64,000 bases of DNA from Bifidobacterium vespertilionis (lineage in GTDB: Bacteria; Actinomycetota; Actinomycetes; Actinomycetales; Bifidobacteriaceae), in assembly GCF_008698145.1 (NCBI RefSeq), contig NZ_RZNZ01000007.1:1-64000 (forward strand). Reading direction: 5' to 3'. Below are positions 18,396 to 27,479 of this stretch, piece after piece (position 1 is the first letter of the stretch; every line of letters begins with the position of its first letter). The translations under genes were made by a program, and so were the position numbers. The notes under the pieces are model-generated. The model saw only the letters and a list, made by a program, of their open reading frames with translations, was not told where the DNA came from and searched no databases.

Positions 18396-19257
18396 ATGAC
18401 AGGTGAGCAGCTGTCGGCTTTCTTGAGCGAACCCAGATTCAGCGTGTATAGAAACTACGTGACCGAACGCTATCAGAAGCTGGAACAGTCCGACGTGGAA
18501 CGATATGCCACCGAGTTGTATAGGTGGAATGTCAGCGCTTCCGCCATGGTCATGGCTCATATTTCTTATGTGGAAGTATTTGTCAGGAATTCCATCGACC
18601 GGGTAATTCGCAAGTGGTTGGCGGCGCAGAACGTCAGCGGGTTCTCCGATTGGGTCGGTGCGCGGCCTGTAGACCCAATCGGGAGAATCCGCAGTCTGGT
18701 GAACACTGCTGATCGGGATTATCTGGAGGCCGCGCGCATCAATGCGTTGAACAGACAGAAGCAATGGCGCTCGGAACAGCGGCACCCTCGGCACGGAGAT
18801 CGAGCCAATCGTGATGATGTATTCGCGCAATTGACTTTCGGCACCTGGGACGGAATGCTGAGTCGTTCCATGAACGATACGGAGCTTATGGAAGTGCTCA
18901 TGGGGGGCGTTTCCTGTTATTGATTCTGCTTGGGCGGTGGAGCTGAGGAGAATGCCGAATGCCCAACTCCCGGGTTCTGAAGGGGACAACGAGCAGGAGA
19001 GACTCTGTCGCGAATTGACGGACCGACTGCGGAGCATCCGCAATATCCGGAACAGGGCCGGTCACGAAGACAACCTTCTTCGAGTTGATTTTCCCCAGCT
19101 TCGTCACAACATGTTTTTCGTACTGGGGGCTATCAGCCGCGAAGGCATCAGATTGGCGTTCCCGGATGGGGCGCAGGATCTCAGAACGATGAATGCCGAA
19201 CGTTACCTGACGACTTTGGTTCAACGCGATAAGGCATCTCGACAAGCTTTGCAATAG
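18396..19257 (+). pseudogene. Abi-like (HEPN) abortive-infection gene, frameshifted at a G6 tract
   Basis: The first frame (ATG 18396, GGAGA upstream, stop 18923) encodes MTGEQLSAFLSEPRFSVYRN, LYRWNVSASAMVMAHISYVE and VFVRNSIDRVI, the N-terminal half of Abi-like proteins. The second frame (to 19257) carries LRSIRNIRNRAGHED, which contains the RX4-6H motif of HEPN RNases. Removing one G from the GGGGGG at 18902-18907 joins the two into a single protein of about 287 aa. It is therefore split by one base. This could be a decayed gene, a phase-variable tract or a sequencing error. The role in phage-induced cell arrest is inferred from the family. Confidence 0.75.
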
Positions 19258-19305
19258 TAGATTGAAGGAAATTGTCGGTGTACGAGCTTTGTTGGAGGTC
19301 GCCGG

Positions 19306-19405
19306 GTCGCTCCCCGCGAGGAGAGCGTGGATTGAAATGGCTCCGACGCCATCCGCGCTGTCAACGTGCTCTGTCGTTCCCCGTGAGAGAAGTATGGATT
19401 GGAAT
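19306..19405 (+). CRISPR. relic of a type I-C CRISPR array (2 repeats, 1 spacer)
   Basis: A 33-bp unit at 19306-19338 starts GTCGCTCCCCGCGAGGAGAG and ends GTGGATTGAAAT, the form of type I-C repeats. After a 34-bp spacer (19339-19372) a second 33-bp unit (19373-19405) starts GTCGTTCCCCGTGAGAG and ends TGGATTGGAAT, a degenerate terminal repeat. Spacing and lengths fit I-C exactly. No type I-C cas genes are in the window. An IS110 transposase begins 60 nt downstream. The unit differs completely from the 36-bp repeats at 1662-2419. Confidence 0.8.
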
Positions 19406-19465
19406 CGGTCAGCGACTCGCTGAACTTGCGGCGGCCGAGGACGCCTTCATGACGGGAGAACGACA

Positions 19466-20664
19466 ATGGCTCCGGACGACATCGACGTGTGGGTCGGCCT
19501 GGACGTGGGCAAGAGCGCGCACCACGCGCACGCCCTCGACCATGACGGCCGCACCCTGTACGACAAGCCGCTCAAACAGGACGAGCAGGCCATCCGCGCG
19601 ATACCGGGAAGCTCTCCGGGCGCGGACGCGTGCTCCTGGTCGTCGACCAGTCCAACACCATCGGATCCCTGCCCCTGGCCGTGGCCCGGAGCATGGCGGT
19701 GCCGGTCGCCTACCCGCCCGGCACCGCCATGCGCAGGACCGCGCAGCTCCTGCCCGGCGTCGCAAAGACCGACCGCAGGGACGCGTACGTGATCGCATGG
19801 GCCGCGCTCAAACTCCCCGAGAGCCTGCGGGACGCGGGACCCGACGACGAGACCCTCGCCGCCCTGAGGATCCTCGCGGGCCACGACGAGGACCTCGCCC
19901 ACGAATCCACCCGCCACATCAACCGCCTGCGGAGCCTGCTCCTGCAGACCCACCCCGCGTTCGAACGCGTCCTGAAGGGCGAACGCGCCACCCGGGACGC
20001 GACCCTCGCCCTGCTCGAGCACTACGGCGGACCCGCGGGCATGCGCGGGGCCGGCATCGAACAGGTCAGGCAATGGGCCAAGGACGAGGGACTGCGGGCG
20101 GGACGCATCATCGACGACATGTTCAGGGCCATCGGCGAACAGACCGTCACCGTGCCCGGAACGGCCATGGCCGAGGCCATCATCCCCTCGATCGCCCGCG
20201 ACATCAGGACCATCAAGGACCGGCGGCGCGGCCTCGCCGCCCAGGTCGAGGAGCTCCTCGACGATCACCCTCTTCTCACGGTCCTGACGTCGATGCCCGG
20301 GATAGGCGCCGGGGCCGCGAGCAACATCCTCCTGGCCATCGGCGGGGACGTCACCCGCTTCAGATCGGCCGCGCACCTGGCCGCATGCGCCGGCATCGCG
20401 CCCGTCACCAGCCAGTCCGGCACCAGCATCAGGGGCGAACGCCCCGCCCGGGGCGGCAACAAGCGCCTGAAGAACGCGCTGTGGCAATCCGCGTTCGTCG
20501 CCTCGACCAAGCACCCGCCATCCATCGCCTATTACAGGCGCAAACGGGAACAGGGCAAGCACCACAACGCCGCCATCATCTGCCTGGCCCGGCGCCGCTG
20601 CGACGTGATCTACAGCATGCTCAGGAACGGAACCCTCTACCAGGAGCAGGCCCTCGTCGCCTGA
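19466..20664 (+). mobile_element. IS110-family element with frameshifted transposase
   Basis: The N-terminal frame (from 19466) has VWVGLDVGKSAHHAHALDHD, the first catalytic Asp of the DEDD domain. From about 19606 the reading must shift to the frame ending at 20664, which contains VLLVVDQSNTIGSLPLAVAR, AKTDRRDAYVIAWAALK and the transposase-20 domain LTSMPGIGAGAASNILLAIG. One missing base near ATACCGGGAAG separates the frames. The copy fragment at 26865-27479 has the same lesion. The rest looks full length. IS110 elements encode a bridge RNA in a non-coding end; here the left non-coding part before 19466 is very short and abuts the CRISPR relic. The region 20665-20820 would be the right end. 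Confidence 0.9.
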
Positions 20665-20820
20665 GCCACCGGCACAGGTGACGGCGACGAACTACACCGA
20701 CGGCCGCCCGGCCGGGGCGAAGCATGCCCATTACAGCCGGGCGGAATCCAAAACCACCCCCCAAACAAAAGTTGACAAAAATATAGGAACACCCCCACAT
20801 GGACAAGACAATTCTGCTGT

Positions 20821-20836
20821 AATACAATTTTGTATT
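20821..20836. promoter_or_regulatory. palindrome AATACAATTTTGTATT, TA operator
   Basis: Two 7-bp arms (AATACAA/TTGTATT) around TT lie 27-42 nt before the toxin start at 20863. The position and AT-rich symmetry fit an operator for the downstream ribbon-helix-helix antitoxin. A TTGACA at 20772-20777 and TGTAAT near 20818 are nearby, but no well-spaced promoter pair is certain. Confidence 0.5.
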
Positions 20837-20862
20837 GCAAAACTTATGGAGGTTCACCACCA

Positions 20863-21135
20863 ATGGAAAACGTCATCGTTCATCCACGAGTGCACGAACG
20901 CCATCCGGACATCAGCGAGGAGGACGTTCTGACGGCATGGCACAACGCGCTGCTGTCAGCCCCTCGAGACGACGGAACTGGATCTTGGGTGTCCATCGGC
21001 ATGGACGGCAACGGCCGGCTGCTCGAAATGGTCTCCGTGCACAATAGCGTCGGACAATGGCTGATCTATCACGCGATGACACCACCAACAAAAAAGACCA
21101 TGAAGGAACTCGGAGCTACAAGGAGGAAATCATGA
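20863..21135 (+). CDS. small TA toxin, BrnT-like
   Basis: The 90-aa protein (MENVIVHPRVHERHPDISEE) has an N-terminal HxxxRHPDIxEEDV element and a central beta region (GSWVSIGMDGNGRLLEMVSV) like BrnT and related RelE-fold RNases. The call is moderate because the similarity is by pattern only. GGAGG precedes the ATG. It overlaps the antitoxin gene by 4 nt (ATGA), the order and coupling typical of BrnT/BrnA. A palindromic operator lies just upstream. Confidence 0.7.
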   Translation: MENVIVHPRVHERHPDISEEDVLTAWHNALLSAPRDDGTGSWVSIGMDGNGRLLEMVSVHNSVGQWLIYHAMTPPTKKTMKELGATRRKS

Positions 21136-21404
21136 ACCGCAAGGAAATCAACAAGCTGTTCGGCGTGACCGACGAGCAGCTCGACCACATGGCCGCCGAG
21201 TACGAATCCGGAAACTGGGAGGGCGGCGTAGGCCCCGTGGTCCCCGGACGCCCGCGCATTTACGACGAGGAGCTGGAAACCATCTCGTTCCGCCTTCCCA
21301 AGTCTCGCGTGAACGCCATCGACGCCAGAGCCAAGCGCAACGGCGAGACCCGCAGCCAATTTCTGCGCCAAGCCGTCGACGACGCGCTGCTCGGCAATGC
21401 GTAA
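21132..21404 (+). CDS. ribbon-helix-helix antitoxin (BrnA/CopG-like)
   Basis: The 90-aa protein contains ISFRLPKSRVNAIDARAKRN followed by RSQFLRQAVDDALL, a ribbon-helix-helix DNA-binding domain at the C-terminal half. The N-terminal half (FGVTDEQLDHMAAEYESGNW) is the probable toxin-binding part. AGGAGGAAATC precedes its ATG. It would bind the toxin and repress the operon at the 20821-20836 palindrome. An ISL3 element is inserted right after the stop. Confidence 0.85.
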   Translation: MNRKEINKLFGVTDEQLDHMAAEYESGNWEGGVGPVVPGRPRIYDEELETISFRLPKSRVNAIDARAKRNGETRSQFLRQAVDDALLGNA

Positions 21405-21410
21405 TTTAAG

Positions 21411-22808
21411 GCGCTATTGCTGTTTTCGTGGGTGGTGGTTCGTGGTTGAGGCGTTGAGGCAGTAAGAGAAGAGCGCTTTTTGGGTAGGATGTTCATCGAC
21501 CAAGAAAAACACACAACCAAAAAGCGCCTGATGAACAGCATATTCAAACAGCTCCTCAACGTCAAAGGCATGGTCGTCGAGTCCGCAAGGATCGTCGACG
21601 GGCCCATGCGCCCCGAGCCCGTGCTCGAGGTGCGGGTGCGCCCTCGCGCGGGCATGCTCCGATGCTCCCGCTGCGGCGGACGCCGGCGCGGCTACGACCG
21701 TGGCGGCGGCGTGCGCCGTTGGCGCCACCAGAACTTCGGCTGCTGGCGGGTCGAACTGGTCTCCATGATGCCCAGGGTGACTGCCCCGGATGCGGCGTCG
21801 TGGTCGCCGCCGTGCCGTGGGCGGAGCCGGGAAGCCGGTTCACCCGGGACTTCGAGGCGGAGTGCGCGTGGCTGATGACCGTCGCCAACCAGAAGACCGT
21901 GAGCGGTTTCCTGCACGTGGCGTGGAGGACCGCCGGCCAGATCGCCCGCAGGGTCGCCGGCCGGCTGAAGGCCGCGGCGCCCTCGCCGTTCGACGGGCTG
22001 CACGCCATCGGCGTGGACGAGACCAGCTACAGGAAGGGCCACACGTATCTGACCGTCGTCGTCGACCACGAGCGGCATCGGGTGATATGGGCGCACGACG
22101 GGTACGGCAGGGACGTGTTCGACCTGTTCTTCCAACAGCTCACCGACGAGCAGAAAGCGTCCATCAAGGTGGTGACCGGCGACGGGGCGAAGTGGATCGA
22201 CTCGTGCGTGCATGAATGGTGCCCGAACGCCGAGCGCGTGCTCGACGGCTTCCACATCGTCTCCTGGATGACCGACGCGCTCGACAAGGTCAGGAAACGC
22301 CTCTGGAACCAGGCGAGACGCAACGGCGACGACGAGGCGACCAAGCGCATGCGCGGCGTCAAATACGCGGTCCTGAAGAACCCCGACCATCTCACCGACC
22401 GGCAGGACGAATCCCTCACCACATTGGGGAACACGGACCCCAAGGGACAGCTCTACCGCGCCTGGCAGCTCAAGGAACTGTTGAGGAACCTGCTCAGGCA
22501 CCCCATCGGACAGGCCACGGCGGAGCTCAGGCATTGGGTGTTCTGGGCGTCCCACAGCCGCATCCCCGAGATCGTCGAACTCTCACGCAAGATCAGACGA
22601 CGCCGGCCCGACATCCTGCGCACGATCAAACTCGGATACTCCAACGCCAGACTCGAGGCGTTCAACAACAGGATCAAGGTCACTATCCGCATGGCCTACG
22701 GCTTCCGCCACGTGGACAACCTCATCGCCCTGATCATGATCCGATGCGGCGGCCTCGACATCCGACTACCAAAGCCCACCAACTAACCCACGAAAACAAC
22801 AGAAGCCT
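21411..22808 (+). mobile_element. ISL3-family insertion sequence, full length but frameshifted
   Basis: Inverted ends are TGTTTTCGTGGGT (left, near 21421-21433) and ACCCACGAAAACAACAG (right, ending about 22803). The transposase starts at 21489 (zinc-finger part LRCSRCGGRRRGYDRGGG) and must shift frame near 21780, where one G appears missing before GACTGCCCCGG. It then continues FDGLHAIGVDETSYRKGHTY, VFDLFFQQLTDEQKASIKVV and SNARLEAFNNRIKVTIRMAY to 22786. The catalytic region is otherwise complete. The IS interrupts no visible gene; it lies between a TA pair and the DUF6978/DUF1828 pair. No gene is seen in 22809-22965. Confidence 0.9.
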
Positions 22809-22965
22809 CACATTTCTTCAGCCATACCCCCATAGTCTACAAGGGGGCTCCCACCGCGCACGCTCAAAACCATAACGGGGCGATGAACACCGGGAAAGCA
22901 CTGCATAGCTGACCCAAAACCGATCGGGAGACAACCGCTGCTGGTCAAGTGCTAAAAGGAGCAGA

Positions 22966-23742
22966 CTATGCCGCCAGTTCCGTATGCATTCGATCCGGCA
23001 ACTCGCTGAACGGGATGACGGTTATATTGTAGCTGATCAACGCCTGCACGACAGGCTCCCGTAGCGCACGTTCACGGTCGTCGCCGATCACGATTAGTTT
23101 TGACCCCATGCGCTCCTTCGCCTTTGCTGTATCATTCCATCCGAAAATGATGCGCTCAGTTATATCGCGGTCGAGACGGTTCGGAGCCTGACAGAAGCGC
23201 GTGGGTTGGCTGGCCGTACGTTGAAACAAAAAGTCGAAACTATGCTCATACCCGGATGCTCCATGCACGCTGACACCCGCCGTGTAGTACACGTTATGCG
23301 CGTCAAGAGCGGCCGCGACGTCGTCAACGAAGTATTCAGCCGCATGATGTTGCGCCGTCTCCACCATGGACTGCACATCAGTCAACGCCTGAATGAACCG
23401 ATTCATGGCATCCGGTCGACTTCCTTCGGTTTCGAGGGTGATCTGTCCATCCTCACGGTTGAGAGCCGCGCCAAAACGGCGCACTGCGCACTCAATGCGT
23501 TCCCGGCGTTTATCGGTGAGGGAGATCCCGCTTTGACCAAGACTGGCCATGGTATATCCGTCGTCGGTAAACGAGGTCACGCCGTTAGCGACACGCACAT
23601 AGAAGCAGAGCTGATCATTGGAACGATCAAGGAATGGAAAGGTTATTTCACGCCATTCACCGTATTTCCGAACCGAGGATTCACGCTTCAACCATTCGCC
23701 ATATTCCTCGACGATGCTGTCGATCTGGATTTTTACGGTCAT
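22966..23742 (-). CDS. DUF1828/DUF1829-domain protein
   Basis: The 258-aa protein has ITFPFLDRSNDQLCFYVRV and GVTSFTDDGYTMASLG, the DUF1828 core, in the first third. A C-terminal DUF1829-like part (FDFLFQRTASQPTRFCQAPN and IIFGWNDTAKAKERMG) follows. The biochemical role of these domains is not established; they recur in phage- and TA-like operons. Its ATG overlaps the upstream gene by 4 nt (ATGA), so the two are translationally coupled. Candidate toxin or effector of a two-gene module. Confidence 0.85.
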   Translation of the reverse strand: MTVKIQIDSIVEEYGEWLKRESSVRKYGEWREITFPFLDRSNDQLCFYVRVANGVTSFTDDGYTMASLGQSGISLTDKRRERIECAVRRFGAALNREDGQITLETEGSRPDAMNRFIQALTDVQSMVETAQHHAAEYFVDDVAAALDAHNVYYTAGVSVHGASGYEHSFDFLFQRTASQPTRFCQAPNRLDRDITERIIFGWNDTAKAKERMGSKLIVIGDDRERALREPVVQALISYNITVIPFSELPDRMHTELAA

Positions 23743-24209
23743 ATTGTTCCCTCCAATCCTTCTTGAAAGTCAGGTTTACGAATCACATGGAATTTATCCA
23801 GCAGTAATATAGTGTCTTCAACAAAATTCGGGGATTCGATGTCAACAGGGTAAGCGATATGGTCATCAAACCCCTCCCGATAGATATGTAGATGTGTCCT
23901 ACCGGGATCGGGAACCGTATTTTTCGGATTGGGATGAGGCGTGCCATTGACGCAGAGCCGCATGAGCTGTATGCCGGACTCTGCGATTCGCGCTGATATC
24001 ATATGCCGTTCAGTGTTCAACTTGCCACGGAACAATGAAATAACGAAAGAATCGTCACTCTCTTGGGCTTCCACGTGGAATTCACAGTTTTGCTCCCCAG
24101 GCGAGGGCATGACGACATAATGTTCCACGGCGTCCTTCAACTCAACGATGAGACGCTCCGCTTCTTCCTGACTAAGAGTCCAACGCGGTTTAGACGCTTT
24201 CTTTGGCAT
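23739..24209 (-). CDS. DUF6978-like protein, partner of the DUF1828 gene
   Basis: The 156-aa product (MPKKASKPRWTLSQEEAERL) contains SFVISLFRGKLNTERHMISA and THLHIYREGFDDHIAYPVDI, features of the DUF6978 family found next to DUF1828 genes. The start at 24209 follows GGGAGG; a longer frame to 24257 lacks such a site. It is the first gene of a two-gene minus-strand operon. The function is unknown; by gene order it may be the antitoxin-like member. Confidence 0.75.
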   Translation of the reverse strand: MPKKASKPRWTLSQEEAERLIVELKDAVEHYVVMPSPGEQNCEFHVEAQESDDSFVISLFRGKLNTERHMISARIAESGIQLMRLCVNGTPHPNPKNTVPDPGRTHLHIYREGFDDHIAYPVDIESPNFVEDTILLLDKFHVIRKPDFQEGLEGTI

Positions 24210-24778
24210 AAGTTTGTCCTCCCTTGCCCGCAGACCGGTCATCGGAAACACAAGCACCCTGTATCTCGCGATGGACGCGATAAGCTGATTCTCCCTCGTC
24301 TATGTGAGTCCAAGCGGAAGAGAACCCATCTTCATGCTACGCGAGATCAGAACGAAACTCGCGCGGCAGGGTCAGACGCACCCGCAAGCATGGAATTGGT
24401 CGCACAGGCCGAGCGTCGCATGGACCAGATGCTCACCCCACTACCGGAGACGAAGATGATCGACTGGCACCTAGGTGCAGGAACGAGCTGAGGCGCGATC
24501 CGATGAAACTGACCGGCGGATGGACAAAGCGCAACCAGCATCGTCTGATGAGCAAGATTAGGGACATGCGACGTTTGAGCATACTCAGACTCGCGACGTA
24601 CGGGGAACGGGCCACAACCGCGCCGATGAGCAGATGGTTGGACAGGCAGTCGGCAGTTCCTCCTGGGAGGTTTGACAGGTGATCAACCATCGCGACATGC
24701 CACGTTCTCGTATGTAACATTCAGTGCTAAAATATTCTTTTAGAAGTGATCCGGGGAAAATGAAAGGATGCTACTGCT
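24210..24778. other. intergenic stretch with no supported gene
   Basis: Several short frames occur, for example one ending MIDWHLGAGTS at 24491 on the plus strand, but none has a convincing start, length or recognisable family. The region may hold decayed remnants. The promoter of the following operon is presumably near 24720-24760, where AT-rich sequence (AAAATATTCTTTTAG) precedes the start. Confidence 0.5.
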
Positions 24779-25432
24779 GTGGATATCTCGAAAATCGATG
24801 AAAAGCATGCGGTCATGGAAGTCTTTAGTCCCCTCTGCGAGCTTTTACCCGAATTCGTCCGGGACTGTTCTGCGAATATCAGGAAGGATCTCTCCTCGTC
24901 TAAGCGTTTTGACGATCGGCAGAAGATGCGGATCGCAGCATTGCTCATCAATATGCACATGGCAAAAGCATGGAAGGAATTCCATCCAGCCAGATGGTGG
25001 GAGGTCGACGATTCGGGGTTCTTCCATCTTGTCCACACTCCCACAGGAGTAACCTCTTATTTCCACGCGGTAGACCCAGTCACACGTGGTCTTCCGTGTG
25101 CCGGTCATACGCTGTCGGCTAAAGCACGATACAGTCAGAAGGGAGCGAAAGGTGTTGGGCAACTTACGACCAACGTCTTCGGACAGCCTGACTTGAGTGA
25201 AATCAGGCTCACCATCGCCTGCGATTACCTTTTCCCCGATCCAGCATTCCTTCGCGTGTACAAGCCTCTGAGCCCAGGGAGATACGGCACGAAAGGCAAG
25301 TCTGCATATTCGTTTCCCATCATGTCGGACGGCGGGGACGGTCGTGGTTGGACGCCGGGATTTGAGCCCGAGCCCGATGACGAGGTCGATATCCTGTCGA
25401 ACCTTATGACCGAAGAGAAGGTGGATTGCTAG
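24779..25432 (+). CDS. unknown 217-aa protein paired with a second XRE-ImmA/IrrE gene
   Basis: The protein (GTG start, MDISKIDEKHAVMEVFSPLC) has a helical first third and a beta-rich rest with FHLVHTPTGVTSYFHAVDPV and LTIACDYLFPDPAFLRVYKP. No family is recognised. AAAGGA lies about 10 nt before the GTG. The next gene, 32 nt downstream, is an XRE-ImmA/IrrE protein, so the layout (unknown protein then metallopeptidase regulator) repeats that at 11933-13769, although the two unknown proteins do not look alike. Candidate effector or peptidase substrate. Confidence 0.75.
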   Translation: MDISKIDEKHAVMEVFSPLCELLPEFVRDCSANIRKDLSSSKRFDDRQKMRIAALLINMHMAKAWKEFHPARWWEVDDSGFFHLVHTPTGVTSYFHAVDPVTRGLPCAGHTLSAKARYSQKGAKGVGQLTTNVFGQPDLSEIRLTIACDYLFPDPAFLRVYKPLSPGRYGTKGKSAYSFPIMSDGGDGRGWTPGFEPEPDDEVDILSNLMTEEKVDC

Positions 25433-25464
25433 AGTTCAAGTAGTAAGGAAATAAAGGAGAAAAC

Positions 25465-26607
25465 GTGAATTACAATCCTGACAGGGTCGTTCTGCTCCGC
25501 CAGATCGAACGAATGACCCAGAAAAGACTCGCTGAAGAAACCGGTATGGCCCAAGGAACACTCAGCAAGTTGCAGAACAAGCAGATTGAGTTCACCGATG
25601 ATGCCGCGCGGAAAATTTCCATGGCAACTGACTACCCGCTATCGTTCTTTCTAGATCATGATGAGCCTGCCCCTGTTGTGGATCTAACATATCGTCATAC
25701 ATCAAGCGCGTCGGTCGGGGAGTTGAATGCCATAGCTGCAGAATATGCGTTGCTTCGCTCCGTCGTCCGGAAGCTATCCGCCGCATTGCGGCTGCAATCT
25801 AAGACATCGTGGATTGATGTCGTAGCACCACATGAAAGCGAATTGGAGCAGAACCGTATAGAGCGTCTAGCAGACAACACCCGAACCCATCTTGGGCTCG
25901 ATAAATCAGGCAGTATCCCCAACCTCACACGCGCCATAGAGAAAAGAGGAATTGTGGTGGCACCGCTCCATGCGTTGACCTCAAAACAGACCGCACAGCT
26001 CAACAGTGATGGGGTGACGCAGCCAAACGGCAAAGGCATCCCAGTCATCGGATACAGCACGAAGGGACATACAGGGGACAGACTCAGATTCACCATCGCG
26101 CACGAACTCGGCCACTTAATCCTGCATCGATACCGTAGGCCTCGTCTTTACCGGGAGATGGAAAGGGAGGCTCACCAATTCGCGGGCGCTCTGCTCATGC
26201 CTCAAAGAGACGCCGAACTCATCATGCCTCGACACCTCATGCTCGCCGACCTAGTGCGGCTCAAAGCGGGATGGGGCATGTCCATATCGTCAATGATAAG
26301 TCGTGCAAGCAACCTCGGAATCATTGATGCGGACAGGACACGTTCGCTACGGATACAGCTTAGCGCGAGGGGATGGAGAAAAGAGGAACCCGTACACGTC
26401 GGAGATGAGCACCCGATCCTGCTTAGGCAGATGATCGTCGCCGAATACGGAGATCCAGCAAACCCAGACAAAGGAATAGATACATTCAAAGCCGAAAACG
26501 GACTAAATGTGCCGTTCCGGTTCCTTGACCAATGGACCGGCGGACTTAAGGAACAAGGCTCCTCCATAGGCTTCAAATCCAAAACGTTCCATCAGACGGA
26601 TAACTGA
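25465..26607 (+). CDS. XRE-family regulator fused to ImmA/IrrE metallopeptidase (second copy)
   Basis: The 380-aa protein has an N-terminal helix-turn-helix (MTQKRLAEETGMAQGTLSKL then IEFTDDAARKISMATDYPLS). A zincin domain has HEXXH as AHELGHLILH near residue 213 and EREAHQFAGALLMP with the third ligand. The start is GTG at 25465 after AAGGAG. Domain order is the same as in the gene at 12570-13769, but sequence identity is low, so this is an independent acquisition and not a duplication. It is followed by debris of three IS families. Confidence 0.88.
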   Translation: MNYNPDRVVLLRQIERMTQKRLAEETGMAQGTLSKLQNKQIEFTDDAARKISMATDYPLSFFLDHDEPAPVVDLTYRHTSSASVGELNAIAAEYALLRSVVRKLSAALRLQSKTSWIDVVAPHESELEQNRIERLADNTRTHLGLDKSGSIPNLTRAIEKRGIVVAPLHALTSKQTAQLNSDGVTQPNGKGIPVIGYSTKGHTGDRLRFTIAHELGHLILHRYRRPRLYREMEREAHQFAGALLMPQRDAELIMPRHLMLADLVRLKAGWGMSISSMISRASNLGIIDADRTRSLRIQLSARGWRKEEPVHVGDEHPILLRQMIVAEYGDPANPDKGIDTFKAENGLNVPFRFLDQWTGGLKEQGSSIGFKSKTFHQTDN

Positions 26608-26619
26608 CAGAACGTTTTG

Positions 26620-26862
26620 CCCATTACTATGTTTGTAAGTCCCGGTGGTCGTCGACAGCCTGCCCGAACGCGGTTGATCCGACAGGCTGTCGTGCCGCAG
26701 CTCAAGGAACAGGCCCCGCCATTTGCTCACCGTCGGCAGGCTCGCGCCGACCAGAGCTTGACCGCTTCCCTGTTCGAGAGGCCCTCCGCGCATGCCAGCA
26801 CGATCCGACAGCGTAGAGCCGGCGCTTGATCCACCGCTCCAGATGGTCGCACCGGTCAACAT
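26620..26862 (-). mobile_element. IS630-family transposase fragment
   Basis: The minus strand reads LVGASLPTVSKWRGLFLELR then SLSDQPRSGRLSTTT, the N-terminal helix-turn-helix region of IS630 transposases. The preceding part is in another frame. No catalytic DDE part is present. It abuts an IS110 fragment at about 26865. Confidence 0.7.
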
Positions 26863-26864
26863 CC

Positions 26865-27479
26865 CTCGACCATGACGGCCGCACCCTGTACGACAAGCCG
26901 CTCAAACAGGACGAGCAGGCCATCCGCGCGATACCGGGAAGCTCTCCGAACGCGGGCGCGTGCTCCTGGTCGTCGACCAGCCCAACACCATCGGCTCCCT
27001 GCCGCTGGCCGTGGCCCGGAGCATGGCGGTGCCGGTCGCCTACCCGCCCGGCACCGCCATGCGCAGGACCGCGCAGCTCCTGCCCGGCGTCGCAAAGACC
27101 GACCGCAGGGACGCGTACGTGATCGCATGGGCCGCGCTCAAACTCCCCGAGAGCCTGCGGGACGCGGGACCCGACGACGAGACCCTCGCCGCCCTGAGGA
27201 TCCTCGCGGGCCACGACGAGGACCTCGCCCACGAATCCACCCGCCACATCAACCGGCTGCGCAGCATGCTCCTGCAGACCACCCCGCGTTCGAACGCGTC
27301 CTGAAGGGCGAACGCGCCACCCGGGACGCGACCCTCGCCCTGCTCGAACGCTACGGCGGACCCGCGGGCATGCGCGGGGCCTGCATCGAACAGGTCAGGC
27401 AATGGGCCAAGGACGAGGGACTGCGGGCGGGACGCATCATCGACGACATGTTCAAGGCCTTCGGCGAGCAAACCGTCAC
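26865..27479 (+). mobile_element. truncated IS110 copy
   Basis: The sequence closely matches 19540-20155 of the IS110 copy, beginning inside LDHDGRTLYDKPLKQDEQAI and ending at KAFGEQTVT. It lacks the first catalytic Asp and the whole C-terminal domain. It carries the same one-base lesion at ATACCGGGAAG, plus an extra frameshift near 27290 (CAGACCACCCCGCG). It is joined directly to an oppositely oriented ISL3 fragment. Confidence 0.85.

Noticed and set aside
19447-20565. A 372-codon minus-strand frame
   Set aside because: It is antisense to the IS110 transposase; the same shadow appears opposite the IS110 fragment at 26.9 kb.
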